This document shows positions 9,682 to 19,045 of a DNA stretch of 64,000 nucleotides, piece after piece. The notes beneath the pieces were generated by a model that was not told the DNA's origin, did no database searches, and worked only from the letters and a program-made list of their open reading frames with translations. The stretch is from the NCBI RefSeq assembly GCF_002305895.1, contig NZ_CP022203.1:3016501-3080500 (forward strand). Direction: 5' to 3'. The stretch comes from Corallococcus macrosporus DSM 14697. Its GTDB lineage: Bacteria; Myxococcota; Myxococcia; Myxococcales; Myxococcaceae. Positions within the stretch are counted from its first letter, which is position 1. The number at the start of each line of letters is the position of its first letter. Position numbers and translations under genes: made by a program.

Positions 9682-12096
9682 ATGACCGTGACGACGCGCG
9701 CAGTGCTGGTCGTGCATCCGGAGGCGGAGCGTCGTGGACGGCTCCGCGCCTTGCTGGATGGCTACGAAGTGCTCGAAGCCTCCAACCGGCAGGAGGCGGT
9801 CGAATTCCTCACCAAGTCCGTCCCCGCGCTGGTGTTGACGCATCCGGACATCTTTCCCCGCCTGTTGAAGGACCTGGAGCGCTACGCGCCGCGCTCCATC
9901 CGCGCGGTGCTCTGCCCCAAGGACAACGCGCGGGCCCACCACAGCCTGGTGGACGTGGCCGCCGCGGGGCACATGTTCTTCACCCTGGAGGATGACCCCA
10001 CGCCGGCGCTGCGGCGCGCCGTGCAGGAGCTGCTGGACCTGCGTGAGTCCGAGCGCCGCGAGCCGCACGGCGTGTTGGAGGCCCGCTTCACGGCGGATGG
10101 GACGGCGTTCCGCGCGCGGTTGCTGGACGTGGCCACCGGGGGCCTGGGGCTGCGGCTGGAGTCCAGCGTGCGCATCGAGCGGCTCACGCCGGGCACGGAG
10201 CTGGAAGGGCTCCAGGTGCTGCGCGGCGACACGTTGGTGCTGCGCGCCGGCCACGCCACGGTGCGGATGGTCCGCCCCCTGCGCGCGAACGAGGGCAGCG
10301 GCTTCCACCTGGGGGTGTCGTTGGAGCGCCCCATGGAGCATTCGCGTTCCTCCGCCGCGCCGCTGCTCAACGATTCGGTGCGCATCCGCGGCCTGCTCCG
10401 CCGCGCCGTGCGCGCGGGCGTGGGCTTCGGGCTGCGCACGCATGAGGGCAACCGGCTGGTGGACTTCTCCCGCGCGGAGGTGCTCCCGGAGGAGTCCCGA
10501 CTGGTGCTGAGCGAGCAGTCGCAGCCGGGCACGCTCTTCCACCCGGGGGACGTGGTGCGGCTGTGCCTGGACTTCGGCGGCGTGTGTCACGTGGGCACCA
10601 CCGCGGTGCTGGCCTCGGAGCCGAACCAGGTGGAGGTGGCCCTGCCCCGCGCGCTGAGCCTGCACCACCGCCGCAACAGCCTGCGCTTCCGCTCGTCGGC
10701 GGAGCGGCCCTTCGCGGTGTCCTTCAACTCGCCGCTGACGGGTGAGTCCATCGTCCGGCCGCTGCTGGACCTGCACACGGGCGGGTTCGCCTTCCCCTTC
10801 GACGCGGGCCGGGAGGCCTTCCCTCCGGGCCTGGTGCTGGACGACGTGATGCTGCAGTTGCCGGACGGCACGCGCTCACGCTGCCGCGCCCAGGTGCAGG
10901 ACACCGGACAGCTCACGGTGACGGAGGAGGGCGCCAGCATGAGCCGCCCGCGCCGCTGTGGCCTGCGCATCCTGGAGCTGGCGCCGGAGGCCCGCGCCGC
11001 CATCCTGGACGCCTTCATCAAGGCGCGCTGTCCGGACGCGCGCGACGCGTCCGAGCTCCCCTTCTCCGACGTGTGGGATTTGTTCCGCGCCGCCGACGTG
11101 CGCTTTCCCGACTACCCCTTCCACGACACGGCGACGCCGGAGCCGCTGGTGGACGCGCACCAGCGGCTGGGCAACGGCATCCACGGCCTGTCCAAGGCCA
11201 TCGTCTATCAGCGCGAGGGCCGGCTCTACGGCCACATCTCCGGGCTGCGCATCTATTCGCGGACGTGGCTGTCGCAGCACCTGGTGGTGCGGCCGGGCTA
11301 CCACCGGCATGAGTCCATCTCCCAGGAGCTGGTGGCGCTGGCGGCGGACTACGCGGAGAGCCTGGACGACGTGGAGTACCTGCGCGCGCTGTGGCGCTGC
11401 CGCAACCGGTGGACCTCGCGCATCTACGGCGCCATCGCCAGCCGCCTGGAGCGCCCGGGCATGAGCTGTCTGCACGCCTTCACGCCCTGCCGGCTCCCGG
11501 TGGACGCCGCGCTGCCGCCCCCGCGCGCCGACCTGCGCGTGCGCCCGGCGGGGACGTCCGACCTGCGCTGGCTGGAGCAGCACCTGCGGGAGACGCAGGA
11601 CGTGGTGCGCCTGCGCAGCTCGGACCTGGTGGAGGGGGAGATGACCATGGGGACGCTGGGCGGGCGCTACTCGGACGCGCGGCTGCGGCGCTCGCGGCGC
11701 ATCGCCCTGGTGGAAGGCCAGGATGGGCCCAGGGGCTTCGTGCTCATGGAGGACTCGACGCCCGGCCTCTTCTGGGCGGAGTGGTACAACGCCTTCTCGC
11801 TCGTCATGGTGGAGCAGGACGCGCGGGAGGCGGACGCCGTGCGCCAGGCGCTGGTGACGCACGCGGTGGAGGACTCGGCCCGGCGTGGCCGCTCCACCGC
11901 GGAGTGCCTGGCCGCTGACGCGGACCTGCCCGCGCTGGAGGCGCTGGGCTTCCACAACCTGGGCAAGGTGATGGAGTTCACGGCCCACCGCCGGCTCGTA
12001 CGGGACTGGAACGCCTACCTGCTCGCCGTCTTCGAGCGGCTGGCCGCCCATGGCCGTGGCGGCGCTCGGGGAGATGACAAGGACATCGCGGCATGA
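9682..12096 (+). CDS. Pseudo-receiver / double PilZ / GNAT-like multidomain protein
   Basis: 804 residues. Residues 5-118 look like a response-regulator receiver, but the phosphoacceptor position reads LVLTHPD where a receiver has Asp, and the acidic pocket reads VVHPE. Two PilZ-like domains follow. The first (about 120-225) has DVATGG in place of DxSxxG and no clear RxxxR. The second (about 320-440) keeps RNSLR (an RxxxR, near 331) and has DLHTGG. PilZ domains bind cyclic-di-GMP through those motifs, so only the second is a plausible binder. Residues 470-790 resemble two acyltransferase (GNAT-like) modules. The ATG at 9682 follows GGAGGAGGA. The stop overlaps the next start as ATGA, implying translational coupling. 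Confidence 0.8.
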   Translation: MTVTTRAVLVVHPEAERRGRLRALLDGYEVLEASNRQEAVEFLTKSVPALVLTHPDIFPRLLKDLERYAPRSIRAVLCPKDNARAHHSLVDVAAAGHMFFTLEDDPTPALRRAVQELLDLRESERREPHGVLEARFTADGTAFRARLLDVATGGLGLRLESSVRIERLTPGTELEGLQVLRGDTLVLRAGHATVRMVRPLRANEGSGFHLGVSLERPMEHSRSSAAPLLNDSVRIRGLLRRAVRAGVGFGLRTHEGNRLVDFSRAEVLPEESRLVLSEQSQPGTLFHPGDVVRLCLDFGGVCHVGTTAVLASEPNQVEVALPRALSLHHRRNSLRFRSSAERPFAVSFNSPLTGESIVRPLLDLHTGGFAFPFDAGREAFPPGLVLDDVMLQLPDGTRSRCRAQVQDTGQLTVTEEGASMSRPRRCGLRILELAPEARAAILDAFIKARCPDARDASELPFSDVWDLFRAADVRFPDYPFHDTATPEPLVDAHQRLGNGIHGLSKAIVYQREGRLYGHISGLRIYSRTWLSQHLVVRPGYHRHESISQELVALAADYAESLDDVEYLRALWRCRNRWTSRIYGAIASRLERPGMSCLHAFTPCRLPVDAALPPPRADLRVRPAGTSDLRWLEQHLRETQDVVRLRSSDLVEGEMTMGTLGGRYSDARLRRSRRIALVEGQDGPRGFVLMEDSTPGLFWAEWYNAFSLVMVEQDAREADAVRQALVTHAVEDSARRGRSTAECLAADADLPALEALGFHNLGKVMEFTAHRRLVRDWNAYLLAVFERLAAHGRGGARGDDKDIAA

Positions 12097-12881
12097 GCTA
12101 CTTGATGGAATCGGCCCAGGAGGTGCACCGTCTGCAGGCGCAGGCGGGCGCCACCTCCTACGCGGACCGGCTGAGGCTCACCGGGCTGCGGCCCGGAGCC
12201 GCCGCGCTGGATGTGGGCTGTGGTCCGGGCGTCATCACCTCGGAGATGCTGGACGTGGTGGGCCCCCACGGCCGTGTGGTGGGCATGGAGCCGCAGGCCG
12301 AGCACCTGCAAGCGGCCCGGGCGTTGCTCGCGGGCAGGCCCAACGTGGAGCTGCTGCAGGGCGCGCTGCCGGACACGCGCCTGCCCTCCGACCACTTCGA
12401 CTACGTCTGGTGCCAGTACGTCTTCGAATACCTGGGGGAGCCGGGCCCCGCGCTGGCGGAGCTGGTGCGGGTCGTCCGGCCGGGCGGGCGCGTGGTGGTG
12501 GCGGACATCGACGGGGTGGGGCTGTGGAACTGGCCCTTTCCGGAGGACCTCCAGGAGGAGAGCCAGAAGCTGCTGGCCGCCCTCCGCGCGGCGCGCTTCG
12601 ACCTGCACGCGGGCCGCAAGCTGTTCCATCTCTTCCGGAAGGCGGGGCTGGCGGACGTGCGCGTGCACATCTCCCCGTTCTACGTGGCGGCGGGCGCGGT
12701 GGACGCGCGGCTCCACGAGGACTGGGTCATCCGCTTCCGGACGCTGCGCCCGCTGGCGGAGCCCTACTTCGGGGGCGCCGGCCCCTATGACGCCTTCTGT
12801 GAACGCTTCCTCGCACTCCTGGACGACGCCGACACCCTCAAATATGCGATGGTGTTGACGACCGAAGGAGTGAAGCGTTGA
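12093..12881 (+). CDS. Class I SAM-dependent methyltransferase
   Basis: 262 residues. SAM motif I is LDVGCGPGVITSEML (about residue 35), followed by an acidic strand-2 end (GMEPQAEHL) and a late motif VVRPGGRVVVADIDG typical of UbiE/Methyltransf_11 enzymes. The C-terminal half has a substrate cap (FHLFRKAGLADVRVHISPFY). The target, whether small molecule or protein, is not evident. Its start overlaps the upstream stop (ATGA) and its stop overlaps the TTG start of the kinase gene (TTGA), so all three genes should be made together. That context suggests a role in the same signalling pathway. Confidence 0.9.
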   Translation: MSYLMESAQEVHRLQAQAGATSYADRLRLTGLRPGAAALDVGCGPGVITSEMLDVVGPHGRVVGMEPQAEHLQAARALLAGRPNVELLQGALPDTRLPSDHFDYVWCQYVFEYLGEPGPALAELVRVVRPGGRVVVADIDGVGLWNWPFPEDLQEESQKLLAALRAARFDLHAGRKLFHLFRKAGLADVRVHISPFYVAAGAVDARLHEDWVIRFRTLRPLAEPYFGGAGPYDAFCERFLALLDDADTLKYAMVLTTEGVKR

Positions 12882-15778
12882 CCGTCCCCGCGGAACCGGA
12901 CTCCGCACCGTCAGCCCCCGACACGCCCGAGCTGAGTGTCCGGATGCTGCGCAGCGTGATGCTGTACTACGAGCGGACCTACGGCCGGGACAGGCTGGTG
13001 CGGGTGTGGCAGCGCGAGTCGCTGCCGCTGCCCCTGTCGTACATGGAGACGCTCACCAACTTCGTCTCCGTGGGCTTCACCGAGCGCCTGTTCGACGCGC
13101 TCGACAAGGACTCCGGCGACCCGGACTTCATGACGAAGGCGGGGCGCAGCATCGCCAGCCCGGAGGCGGTGGGCTTCCTCTATTACATGATGCGGGCGCT
13201 GGCCACGCCGCGGAGCGTCTACGAGCGCGCGCTGGAGCTGGACCACACGTACAACCGCGTGGGCGGCTTCCACATCGACACGCTGACCGACTCGCGGGTG
13301 CAGGTGCGCTACGTCAGCCGCATCCGCGAACGCGACCGGAACTTCTGCCGCGCGCGCCAGGGCAACCTGTCCGCGTTCCCCGCCATCTGGAACCTGCCCC
13401 TGGCGGAGGTGAAGGAGCTGCGCTGCCAGGTGGATGGGGCGGACTGCTGCGAGTACGACATCCGCTGGCAGGCCCTGCCGCCCCTGGCCTGGCGCTACAT
13501 CGTGGGCGGCATGGCGGGCATGGTGGCCGGGCTGCTGTCGGGCACGCTGAACCTGGCGCCGCCCGTCTTCGCCGTCACCTCCATGGGCATGGTGGGCGTG
13601 GCCGCGGGGGCCTGGCTGGACACGCGCGCGGCCCTGCTGCGCAAGGACGAGAAGCTGTCGGAGCAGCACCAGGGGCTGCAGACGTCGCTGGAGGATCTGC
13701 AGCGGCGCAACGAGGAGATCTTCGCCGCCAACAAGGCGCTCGAGGACCGCGTGGCCGAGCGGACGCAGGAGCTGTCCGAGGCCAACACCAAGCTGGAGGC
13801 GTCGCTCGCGCGGCAGCAGGAGCTGGACCGGCTCAAGAGCGAGTTCTTCGACAACGTCAGTCACGAGCTGCGCACGCCGCTCACGCTCATCCTGCTGACC
13901 CTGGAGGCGCTGGCGAAGCAGATGGAGACGCTGCCGTCCGACGTGGCGCCGCTGGTGACGAACATGGAGCGCAGCGCGCAGCGCCTGCTGCGGCTCATCA
14001 ACAACCTGCTGGACCTGGCCCAGCTGGAGTCGGGCAAGGCGCGGCTGCGCTACCAGCCGCTGGAGCTGTTCGGCTTCCTCAGCACGGTGGTGCCGCCCTT
14101 CCACACCATGGCGGAGAAGCAGGGCGTGACGCTGCGGCTGGAGGGCGCATCCGTGACGCCGGTCCACGTGGACCACGAGCGCATGGACATCGTCTTCCAG
14201 AACCTGCTGGGCAACGCGCTGAAGTTCACCCAGAAGGGCGGGGTGATGGTGCGCGTGCACGAGGACGCGGCGGAGGTGCACGTCGAGGTGGAGGACTCCG
14301 GCCAGGGCATCGCCGCGCAGGACATCCCGGTCATCTTCGACCGCTTCTCCCAGGCGGACAACAGCGGCACCCGGCGCTTCGGCGGCTCGGGCATCGGCCT
14401 GGCGCTGGTGAAGGAGACGCTGGAGCTTCACGCGGGCGGCATCTCGGTGACGAGCGAGCTGGGCAAGGGCTCCACCTTCCACGTGCGGCTGCCCAAGGGC
14501 ACCGCCCACATCCGCGAGGACCTGCGCGAGCGCCGCCAGGCCGTCATGCCCGTGCGCCGGGAGCGCCGCATCTCCGGCGCCTTCCCGTCACTGGAGCCGA
14601 CGGGGCCCACCGTCCTCGGCGCGGCGCCGCCGCAGGCCCGGGACCACGCGGGGCCCGGGCCCGAGTCGCCCCGCATCATGGTGGTGGAGGACGACCCGGA
14701 GATTCGCGCCTTCCTCGCCCGGCTGCTGGCCCAGCACTACCGGGTGCTGGAGGCCATCAACGGCGAGGACGGCCGGCAGCGCGCCCTGCACGAGCGGCCC
14801 GACCTCATCCTGTCGGACGTGATGATGCCCGTCATGTCCGGCCTGCAGATGCTGGTCGCCCTGCGCAATGAGCCGCAGACGGTGGACATCCCCGTCATCC
14901 TCCTCACGGCGCGTCATGAAGTGACGGCCAAGGTGGAGGGCCTGGGCGTGGGGGCCAACGACTACCTGGGCAAGCCCTTCAGTCCGAACGAGCTGCTGGC
15001 CCGCATCGAGACACAGCTTCGCCTGCGCGAGGCGGCGGTGCGCGCCGCGGAGAACGAGCGGCTGGCGGCCGTGGGCCTGCTGACGTCGGGCTTCGCGCAC
15101 GAGGTGCGCAACCCGCTCAACGGGCTGATGAATGCCTTGCTGCCGCTCAAGGACATGCTGTCGGCCGGCGTCTCGGACCCGGAGCTGAGCAAGGCCATGC
15201 TGGACGTGGTGGAGGAGTGCGGCCAGCGCATCCGCCACCTGGCCGAGTCCCTGCTCTCCTTCACGCGGACCAGCGAGACGCCCGTGGTGCTGTCCCTGGA
15301 CTCCACGCTCAGCGTGCTGGCGTGGAAGGTGCCGCCCGACGTCAAGGTGGAGCGGGCGTACCACTGCAACGAGCCGGTGCGCGGCAACCCGGGCGCGTTG
15401 AACCAGGTGTGGTTGAACCTCCTGGACAACGCCCTGCGCGCGGTGGGCGACACGGGGCGGGTGCGCATCGCCACCGCCAGCACGGCGGACGAGGCCATCG
15501 TCACCATTGGCGACGACGGGGTGGGCATCCGCCCGGAGGACATGGAGCGGCTCTTCCAGCCCTTCTTCTCCACCCGCGCCGCGGGCGAGGGGACGGGGCT
15601 GGGCCTGGCGCTCAGCCGCCGCATCATCATCCAGCACGGCGGGCACATCTCGCTGACGAGCGTGCCGGGGGAGGGGACGCAGGTGGAGGTCCGCCTGCCG
15701 CTGCGCCCCGTGGCGCCCCGCGTCCCTGGAGCCGCGCCCGAGCTCGCGTCCGAGCCGCGCATCGGCCGCCTGGGCTGA
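12878..15778 (+). CDS. V4R-like sensor double histidine kinase (HK-REC-HK)
   Basis: 966 residues. Residues 15-205 form a soluble input domain with a V4R-type end (CRARQGNLSAFP, then ELRCQVDGADCCEYDI), a fold that binds small ligands or heme-like groups. Two hydrophobic segments (about 208-250) and a coiled coil (260-315) follow. The first kinase has HisKA His329 in VSHELRTP and a HATPase domain (NALKFTQKGG; GSGIGLALVKE). A receiver follows with Asp647 in LILSDVMMP, then a second HisKA with His741 in FAHEVRNP and a second HATPase (LLDNALRAVG; GTGLGLALSRR). It starts at TTG 12878, overlapping the methyltransferase stop. No output domain is present, so phosphate must pass to another protein. Confidence 0.92.
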   Translation: MTVPAEPDSAPSAPDTPELSVRMLRSVMLYYERTYGRDRLVRVWQRESLPLPLSYMETLTNFVSVGFTERLFDALDKDSGDPDFMTKAGRSIASPEAVGFLYYMMRALATPRSVYERALELDHTYNRVGGFHIDTLTDSRVQVRYVSRIRERDRNFCRARQGNLSAFPAIWNLPLAEVKELRCQVDGADCCEYDIRWQALPPLAWRYIVGGMAGMVAGLLSGTLNLAPPVFAVTSMGMVGVAAGAWLDTRAALLRKDEKLSEQHQGLQTSLEDLQRRNEEIFAANKALEDRVAERTQELSEANTKLEASLARQQELDRLKSEFFDNVSHELRTPLTLILLTLEALAKQMETLPSDVAPLVTNMERSAQRLLRLINNLLDLAQLESGKARLRYQPLELFGFLSTVVPPFHTMAEKQGVTLRLEGASVTPVHVDHERMDIVFQNLLGNALKFTQKGGVMVRVHEDAAEVHVEVEDSGQGIAAQDIPVIFDRFSQADNSGTRRFGGSGIGLALVKETLELHAGGISVTSELGKGSTFHVRLPKGTAHIREDLRERRQAVMPVRRERRISGAFPSLEPTGPTVLGAAPPQARDHAGPGPESPRIMVVEDDPEIRAFLARLLAQHYRVLEAINGEDGRQRALHERPDLILSDVMMPVMSGLQMLVALRNEPQTVDIPVILLTARHEVTAKVEGLGVGANDYLGKPFSPNELLARIETQLRLREAAVRAAENERLAAVGLLTSGFAHEVRNPLNGLMNALLPLKDMLSAGVSDPELSKAMLDVVEECGQRIRHLAESLLSFTRTSETPVVLSLDSTLSVLAWKVPPDVKVERAYHCNEPVRGNPGALNQVWLNLLDNALRAVGDTGRVRIATASTADEAIVTIGDDGVGIRPEDMERLFQPFFSTRAAGEGTGLGLALSRRIIIQHGGHISLTSVPGEGTQVEVRLPLRPVAPRVPGAAPELASEPRIGRLG

Positions 15779-15933
15779 CGCGGGACGCAAGGGCCCCGCC
15801 CGGGCCCACGGCGGCCGGGCGGCGGAGGGGGGGAATTCCCTACCGGCTCAGGTGTCCTCCTGGGCATGGCCCGCGTGTCTGGTACAGTCACGCCACTTTT
15901 TCGTAGCACCTCTCCTTTCAAGGAAAGCACGGC

Positions 15934-17325
15934 ATGCAAGGCACCGTAGCCGCGGGCGATGCCCGCAAGGGGCACCCGCGAGGGCTCTACCTCCTCTTCT
16001 TCACCGAGATGTGGGAACGCATGTCCTATTACGGCATGCGCGGCCTGCTCGTGCTCTTCCTCACGAGCAAGGTCAACGGAGGCTTCGGCTGGTCCACCGC
16101 GGATGCGCTCAGTCTCTACGGCACCTATACGGGCCTGGTGTACCTGACGCCCATCGCCGGCGGCTTCATCGCGGACCGCTTCATGGGACAGCGCCGGGCG
16201 GTGGTGCTCGGTGGCGCGTTGATGATGATAGGCCACCTCGTCCTGGCGCTCCCCAGCGTGACGATGTTCTACGCGGGCCTGGGCTTCCTCATCATCGGCA
16301 ACGGCTTCTTCAAGCCGAACATCTCCACCATGGTGGGCGGGCTGTACGCGCCCGGTGACGGCCGCCGGGACAGCGCCTTCACCATCTTCTACATGGGCAT
16401 CAACCTGGGCGCGGTGCTCGGCAACTTCATCTGCGGCACGCTGGGCGAGCGCGTGGGCTGGCACTGGGGCTTCGGCGCCGCCGGCGTGGGCATGCTGCTG
16501 GGCCTGATTGCCTTCATGTCGCTGCAGAGCAAGCTGCTGGGGCAGGTGGGCCTGGTTCCGGTGAAGATGGTCACCGACGCCGAGTCGAAGCCGGGCACCC
16601 CGAAGCAGTCGTCGGGCTTCAGCCGCGATGAAATCGACCGCATCATCGTCATCTTCATCATCGCGCTCTTCGTCGTCGCCTTCTGGACGGGCTTCGAGCA
16701 GGCCGGTGGACTGATGAACCTCTACACGGACGCGAAGGTGGACCGCGGCGTGCTGGGCTGGGAGGTGCCCACCACCTGGTTCCAGAACTTCAACTCCGTC
16801 TTCATCGTCGCGCTGGCGCCTGTATTCGCCGGCCTGTGGAGCTGGCTGGCCGCGCGCGGCAAGGACCCGAGCATCCCCGTGAAGATGGGCCTGGGCCTGC
16901 TGTTCCTCTCCACCGGCTTCCTCTTCATGCTGGGCGCCTCCAGTGAGAGCGCCTCGGTGGGCAAGGCGGCGGCGTGGTGGGTGGTGATGGCCTACCTGTT
17001 CCACACAATGGGGGAGCTGTGCCTGTCCCCCGTGGGGCTGTCCATGGTGACCAAGGTGGCGCCGGCGCGCATCGTCTCCGCGATGATGGGCGTGTGGTTC
17101 CTCGCGAACGCGGCGGCCAACAAGCTGGCCGGCGTCTTCGGGGGCTACTCGGAGAAGCTGGGCGAGTTCGGCGTGTTCCTCTACATCACCGTGGGAACGG
17201 GCATCGCCGGCGTGCTGCTGCTCATCGTGTCGCCCATCCTCAAGCGGATGATGCACGGCACCGACGAGGTGAAGCCCTCCGCGCCCCCCTCCGAGCAGCA
17301 GGGCGGCTCGGTGGCGGCGGCCTGA
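15934..17325 (+). CDS. POT-family proton-coupled peptide transporter
   Basis: 463 residues with about 12-14 membrane helices. It imports di- and tripeptides with protons across the inner membrane. POT marks are the ExxER-type TEMWERMSYYG in helix 1, the GGFIADRFMG loop between helices 2 and 3, and FTIFYMGINLGA, matching the PTR2 signature. The ATG at 15934 is preceded by AAGGA; that site lies in a small CTTTC-AAG-GAAAG hairpin. It converges on a second POT gene. A peptide importer fits a predator living on the lysed proteins of prey. Confidence 0.93.
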   Translation: MQGTVAAGDARKGHPRGLYLLFFTEMWERMSYYGMRGLLVLFLTSKVNGGFGWSTADALSLYGTYTGLVYLTPIAGGFIADRFMGQRRAVVLGGALMMIGHLVLALPSVTMFYAGLGFLIIGNGFFKPNISTMVGGLYAPGDGRRDSAFTIFYMGINLGAVLGNFICGTLGERVGWHWGFGAAGVGMLLGLIAFMSLQSKLLGQVGLVPVKMVTDAESKPGTPKQSSGFSRDEIDRIIVIFIIALFVVAFWTGFEQAGGLMNLYTDAKVDRGVLGWEVPTTWFQNFNSVFIVALAPVFAGLWSWLAARGKDPSIPVKMGLGLLFLSTGFLFMLGASSESASVGKAAAWWVVMAYLFHTMGELCLSPVGLSMVTKVAPARIVSAMMGVWFLANAAANKLAGVFGGYSEKLGEFGVFLYITVGTGIAGVLLLIVSPILKRMMHGTDEVKPSAPPSEQQGGSVAAA

Positions 17326-17355
17326 GCGGCCCCGGACACCGCTGATTGCAGCGCG

Positions 17356-17387
17356 GACGCCGGTGTCCCGAAAGGGGCGCCGGCGTT
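17356..17387 (+). terminator. Strong hairpin terminator of the first POT transporter
   Basis: A 14-pair stem (with G-U pairs) closed by a GAAA tetraloop at 17370-17373. Left arm 17356-17369 pairs with 17374-17387. CTTGT follows on the plus strand. It lies 30 bases after the transporter stop. Confidence 0.75.
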
Positions 17388-17520
17388 CTTGTAGACGGAT
17401 GCGCCGCTTCTTGGGGCGTATCGCCGGAGCATACCCAGCGCGCCGCCCGAGGCGGCTGTTCGCCCGCCGGGCCGGCTTCGTGGCGCCTCCGGGGGCGGGC
17501 CTGCGGGGCTCTGAAACACG

Positions 17521-17553
17521 AACGCCGGCGCACCGCGAAGGTGCACCGGCGTT
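17521..17553 (-). terminator. Hairpin terminator of the second POT transporter
   Basis: Arms beginning AACGCCGG and ending CCGGCGTT form a 14-position stem with one mismatch around a GCGAA loop. It lies 38 bases beyond the stop of the minus-strand transporter and is followed on that strand by CGTGTTTC. The outer arms match those of the hairpin at 17356. Confidence 0.7.
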
Positions 17554-17590
17554 CATGGCGCGGGCCTGGATGGCCCTGTCGCTGCCCGTC

Positions 17591-19045
17591 CTACGCGGAC
17601 TTCGCCGAGCCGGGCGTCACGCCCGCGGCGTTGCGCTCCTCGGTGGGGACGGGCGCGGACGTCTGGTAGTAGTCGCGCACCACGTAGCGGCGGGCCACCA
17701 GCGCCATGCCCACGGCGGCCAGCAGGGCGAAGCCGGCATAGAAGAAGAACTGCCCGGAGCCCGTGAAGACGTTCAGCTTGGAGGAGACGGCCACCGCCAC
17801 GTTGGCCAGCGTGTTCGTCACCAGCCACACGCTCTGGATGGTGCCCTTCATCTCCCGCGGGGCCTGCGTGTACGCGAACTCCAGGCCCGTGGTGGACATC
17901 AGGATTTCACCCAGCGTCAGCACGATGTACGGGAGGATCTGCCACGCGATGTTCAGCGTCGTGCCGCCCTCCATCGTCACCTGGAAGAAGCCCGCGATGA
18001 TGAAGGACAGCGCGCCCACCACCAGGCCCAGCGGCATGCGCCGCAGCGGCGTCAGCTCCCAGCCGGCGCGCTGGAAGGCCGGGTAGACGACGGCCGTCAG
18101 GAAGGGGATGAGCAGCATCACCAGCAGCGGGTTGACGAACTGCATCTGGCTGGCCTGGAAGGTGAACGGCCCCACCTGCGGGTCCATGGCCCGGGCCTGC
18201 ACCACCCACGTGGACGCCTTCTGGTCGAAGAGCATCCAGAAGAAGGGCACGAAGGGCAGCAGCAGCGCGCTCACCTTGAACACCGCCTTCACGCCGTCCA
18301 CGGCCTCCTCGGGGTGCTCCTTCCTCGCGCCGTCCAGCCAGCTCTTGCCCTGGCCCCGGTTGCGCAGCGCGCTGAACACCACCTTGGTGAAGCTGTGCGG
18401 GTTGGCGCCCGTCGCGGGCACCCGGACGTACTTGTGGCGGCCCAGCCAGAAGATGAACGTGGCGATGAACATCAGCACGCCGGGGATGCCGAAGGCCACC
18501 GACGGCCCGAAGTGCTTGAGCAGCAGGGGGATGAACAGCGACGCGAAGAACGAGCCGAAGTTGATGGTCCAGTAGAAGATGGCGAAGACCTTCTTCACCA
18601 GGTGGCTGTTGGACTCGTTGAACTGGTCCCCCACCATGGCCGCCACGCAGGGTTTGATTCCGCCACTGCCAATGGCGATGAGCGCCAGGCCCGTGAAGAA
18701 CCCCGTGACGTTGTGCTCGAAGACGGCCAGGCACGCGTGGCCCAGGCAGTACACCAGGCTCAGGCCCAGGATGATGCGGTACTTCCCGAAGAAGCGGTCC
18801 GCCAGGTACCCGCCGATGAGCGGGAAGAAGTACACGCCCGCCATGAACGTGTGCATCAGGCTCTTCGCTTCGGCCTCCCGCAGCGCGTTGTCCGGTATCT
18901 GCGTGCGCAGCAGGTAGTCGATGAGGAACACCGTGAGGATGTTCCGCATCCCGTAGAAGCTGAAGCGCTCACACGCCTCGTTGCCGATGATGAAGGGGAT
19001 TTGCGGCGGGAACTTGTTGCTCTGCGCGGCGCTTGCCTGGGCCAT
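17591..19045 (-). CDS. POT-family proton-coupled peptide transporter (second copy)
   Basis: 484 residues with about 12-14 membrane helices. The family marks are NEACERFSFYGMRN in helix 1, LIGGYLADRFFGKYR, and FAIFYWTINFGSF for the PTR2 signature. It differs enough from the convergent neighbour to be an old paralogue, closer to the eukaryotic-like branch (NEACERFSFYG, loop between helices 6 and 7 of about 60 residues). It should import small peptides; a difference in side-chain preference between the two is inference. The ATG start is at 19045. Confidence 0.93.
   Translation of the reverse strand: MAQASAAQSNKFPPQIPFIIGNEACERFSFYGMRNILTVFLIDYLLRTQIPDNALREAEAKSLMHTFMAGVYFFPLIGGYLADRFFGKYRIILGLSLVYCLGHACLAVFEHNVTGFFTGLALIAIGSGGIKPCVAAMVGDQFNESNSHLVKKVFAIFYWTINFGSFFASLFIPLLLKHFGPSVAFGIPGVLMFIATFIFWLGRHKYVRVPATGANPHSFTKVVFSALRNRGQGKSWLDGARKEHPEEAVDGVKAVFKVSALLLPFVPFFWMLFDQKASTWVVQARAMDPQVGPFTFQASQMQFVNPLLVMLLIPFLTAVVYPAFQRAGWELTPLRRMPLGLVVGALSFIIAGFFQVTMEGGTTLNIAWQILPYIVLTLGEILMSTTGLEFAYTQAPREMKGTIQSVWLVTNTLANVAVAVSSKLNVFTGSGQFFFYAGFALLAAVGMALVARRYVVRDYYQTSAPVPTEERNAAGVTPGSAKSA

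Noticed and set aside
12911-14509. 532-residue minus-strand open frame over the kinase gene
   Set aside because: It has the His/Arg/Val-rich composition expected of an antisense frame in GC-rich coding DNA and no motif.
15791-15807. GGGCCC/GGGCCC hairpin after the kinase gene as a terminator
   Set aside because: Short, with no T-run; composition alone could give it.
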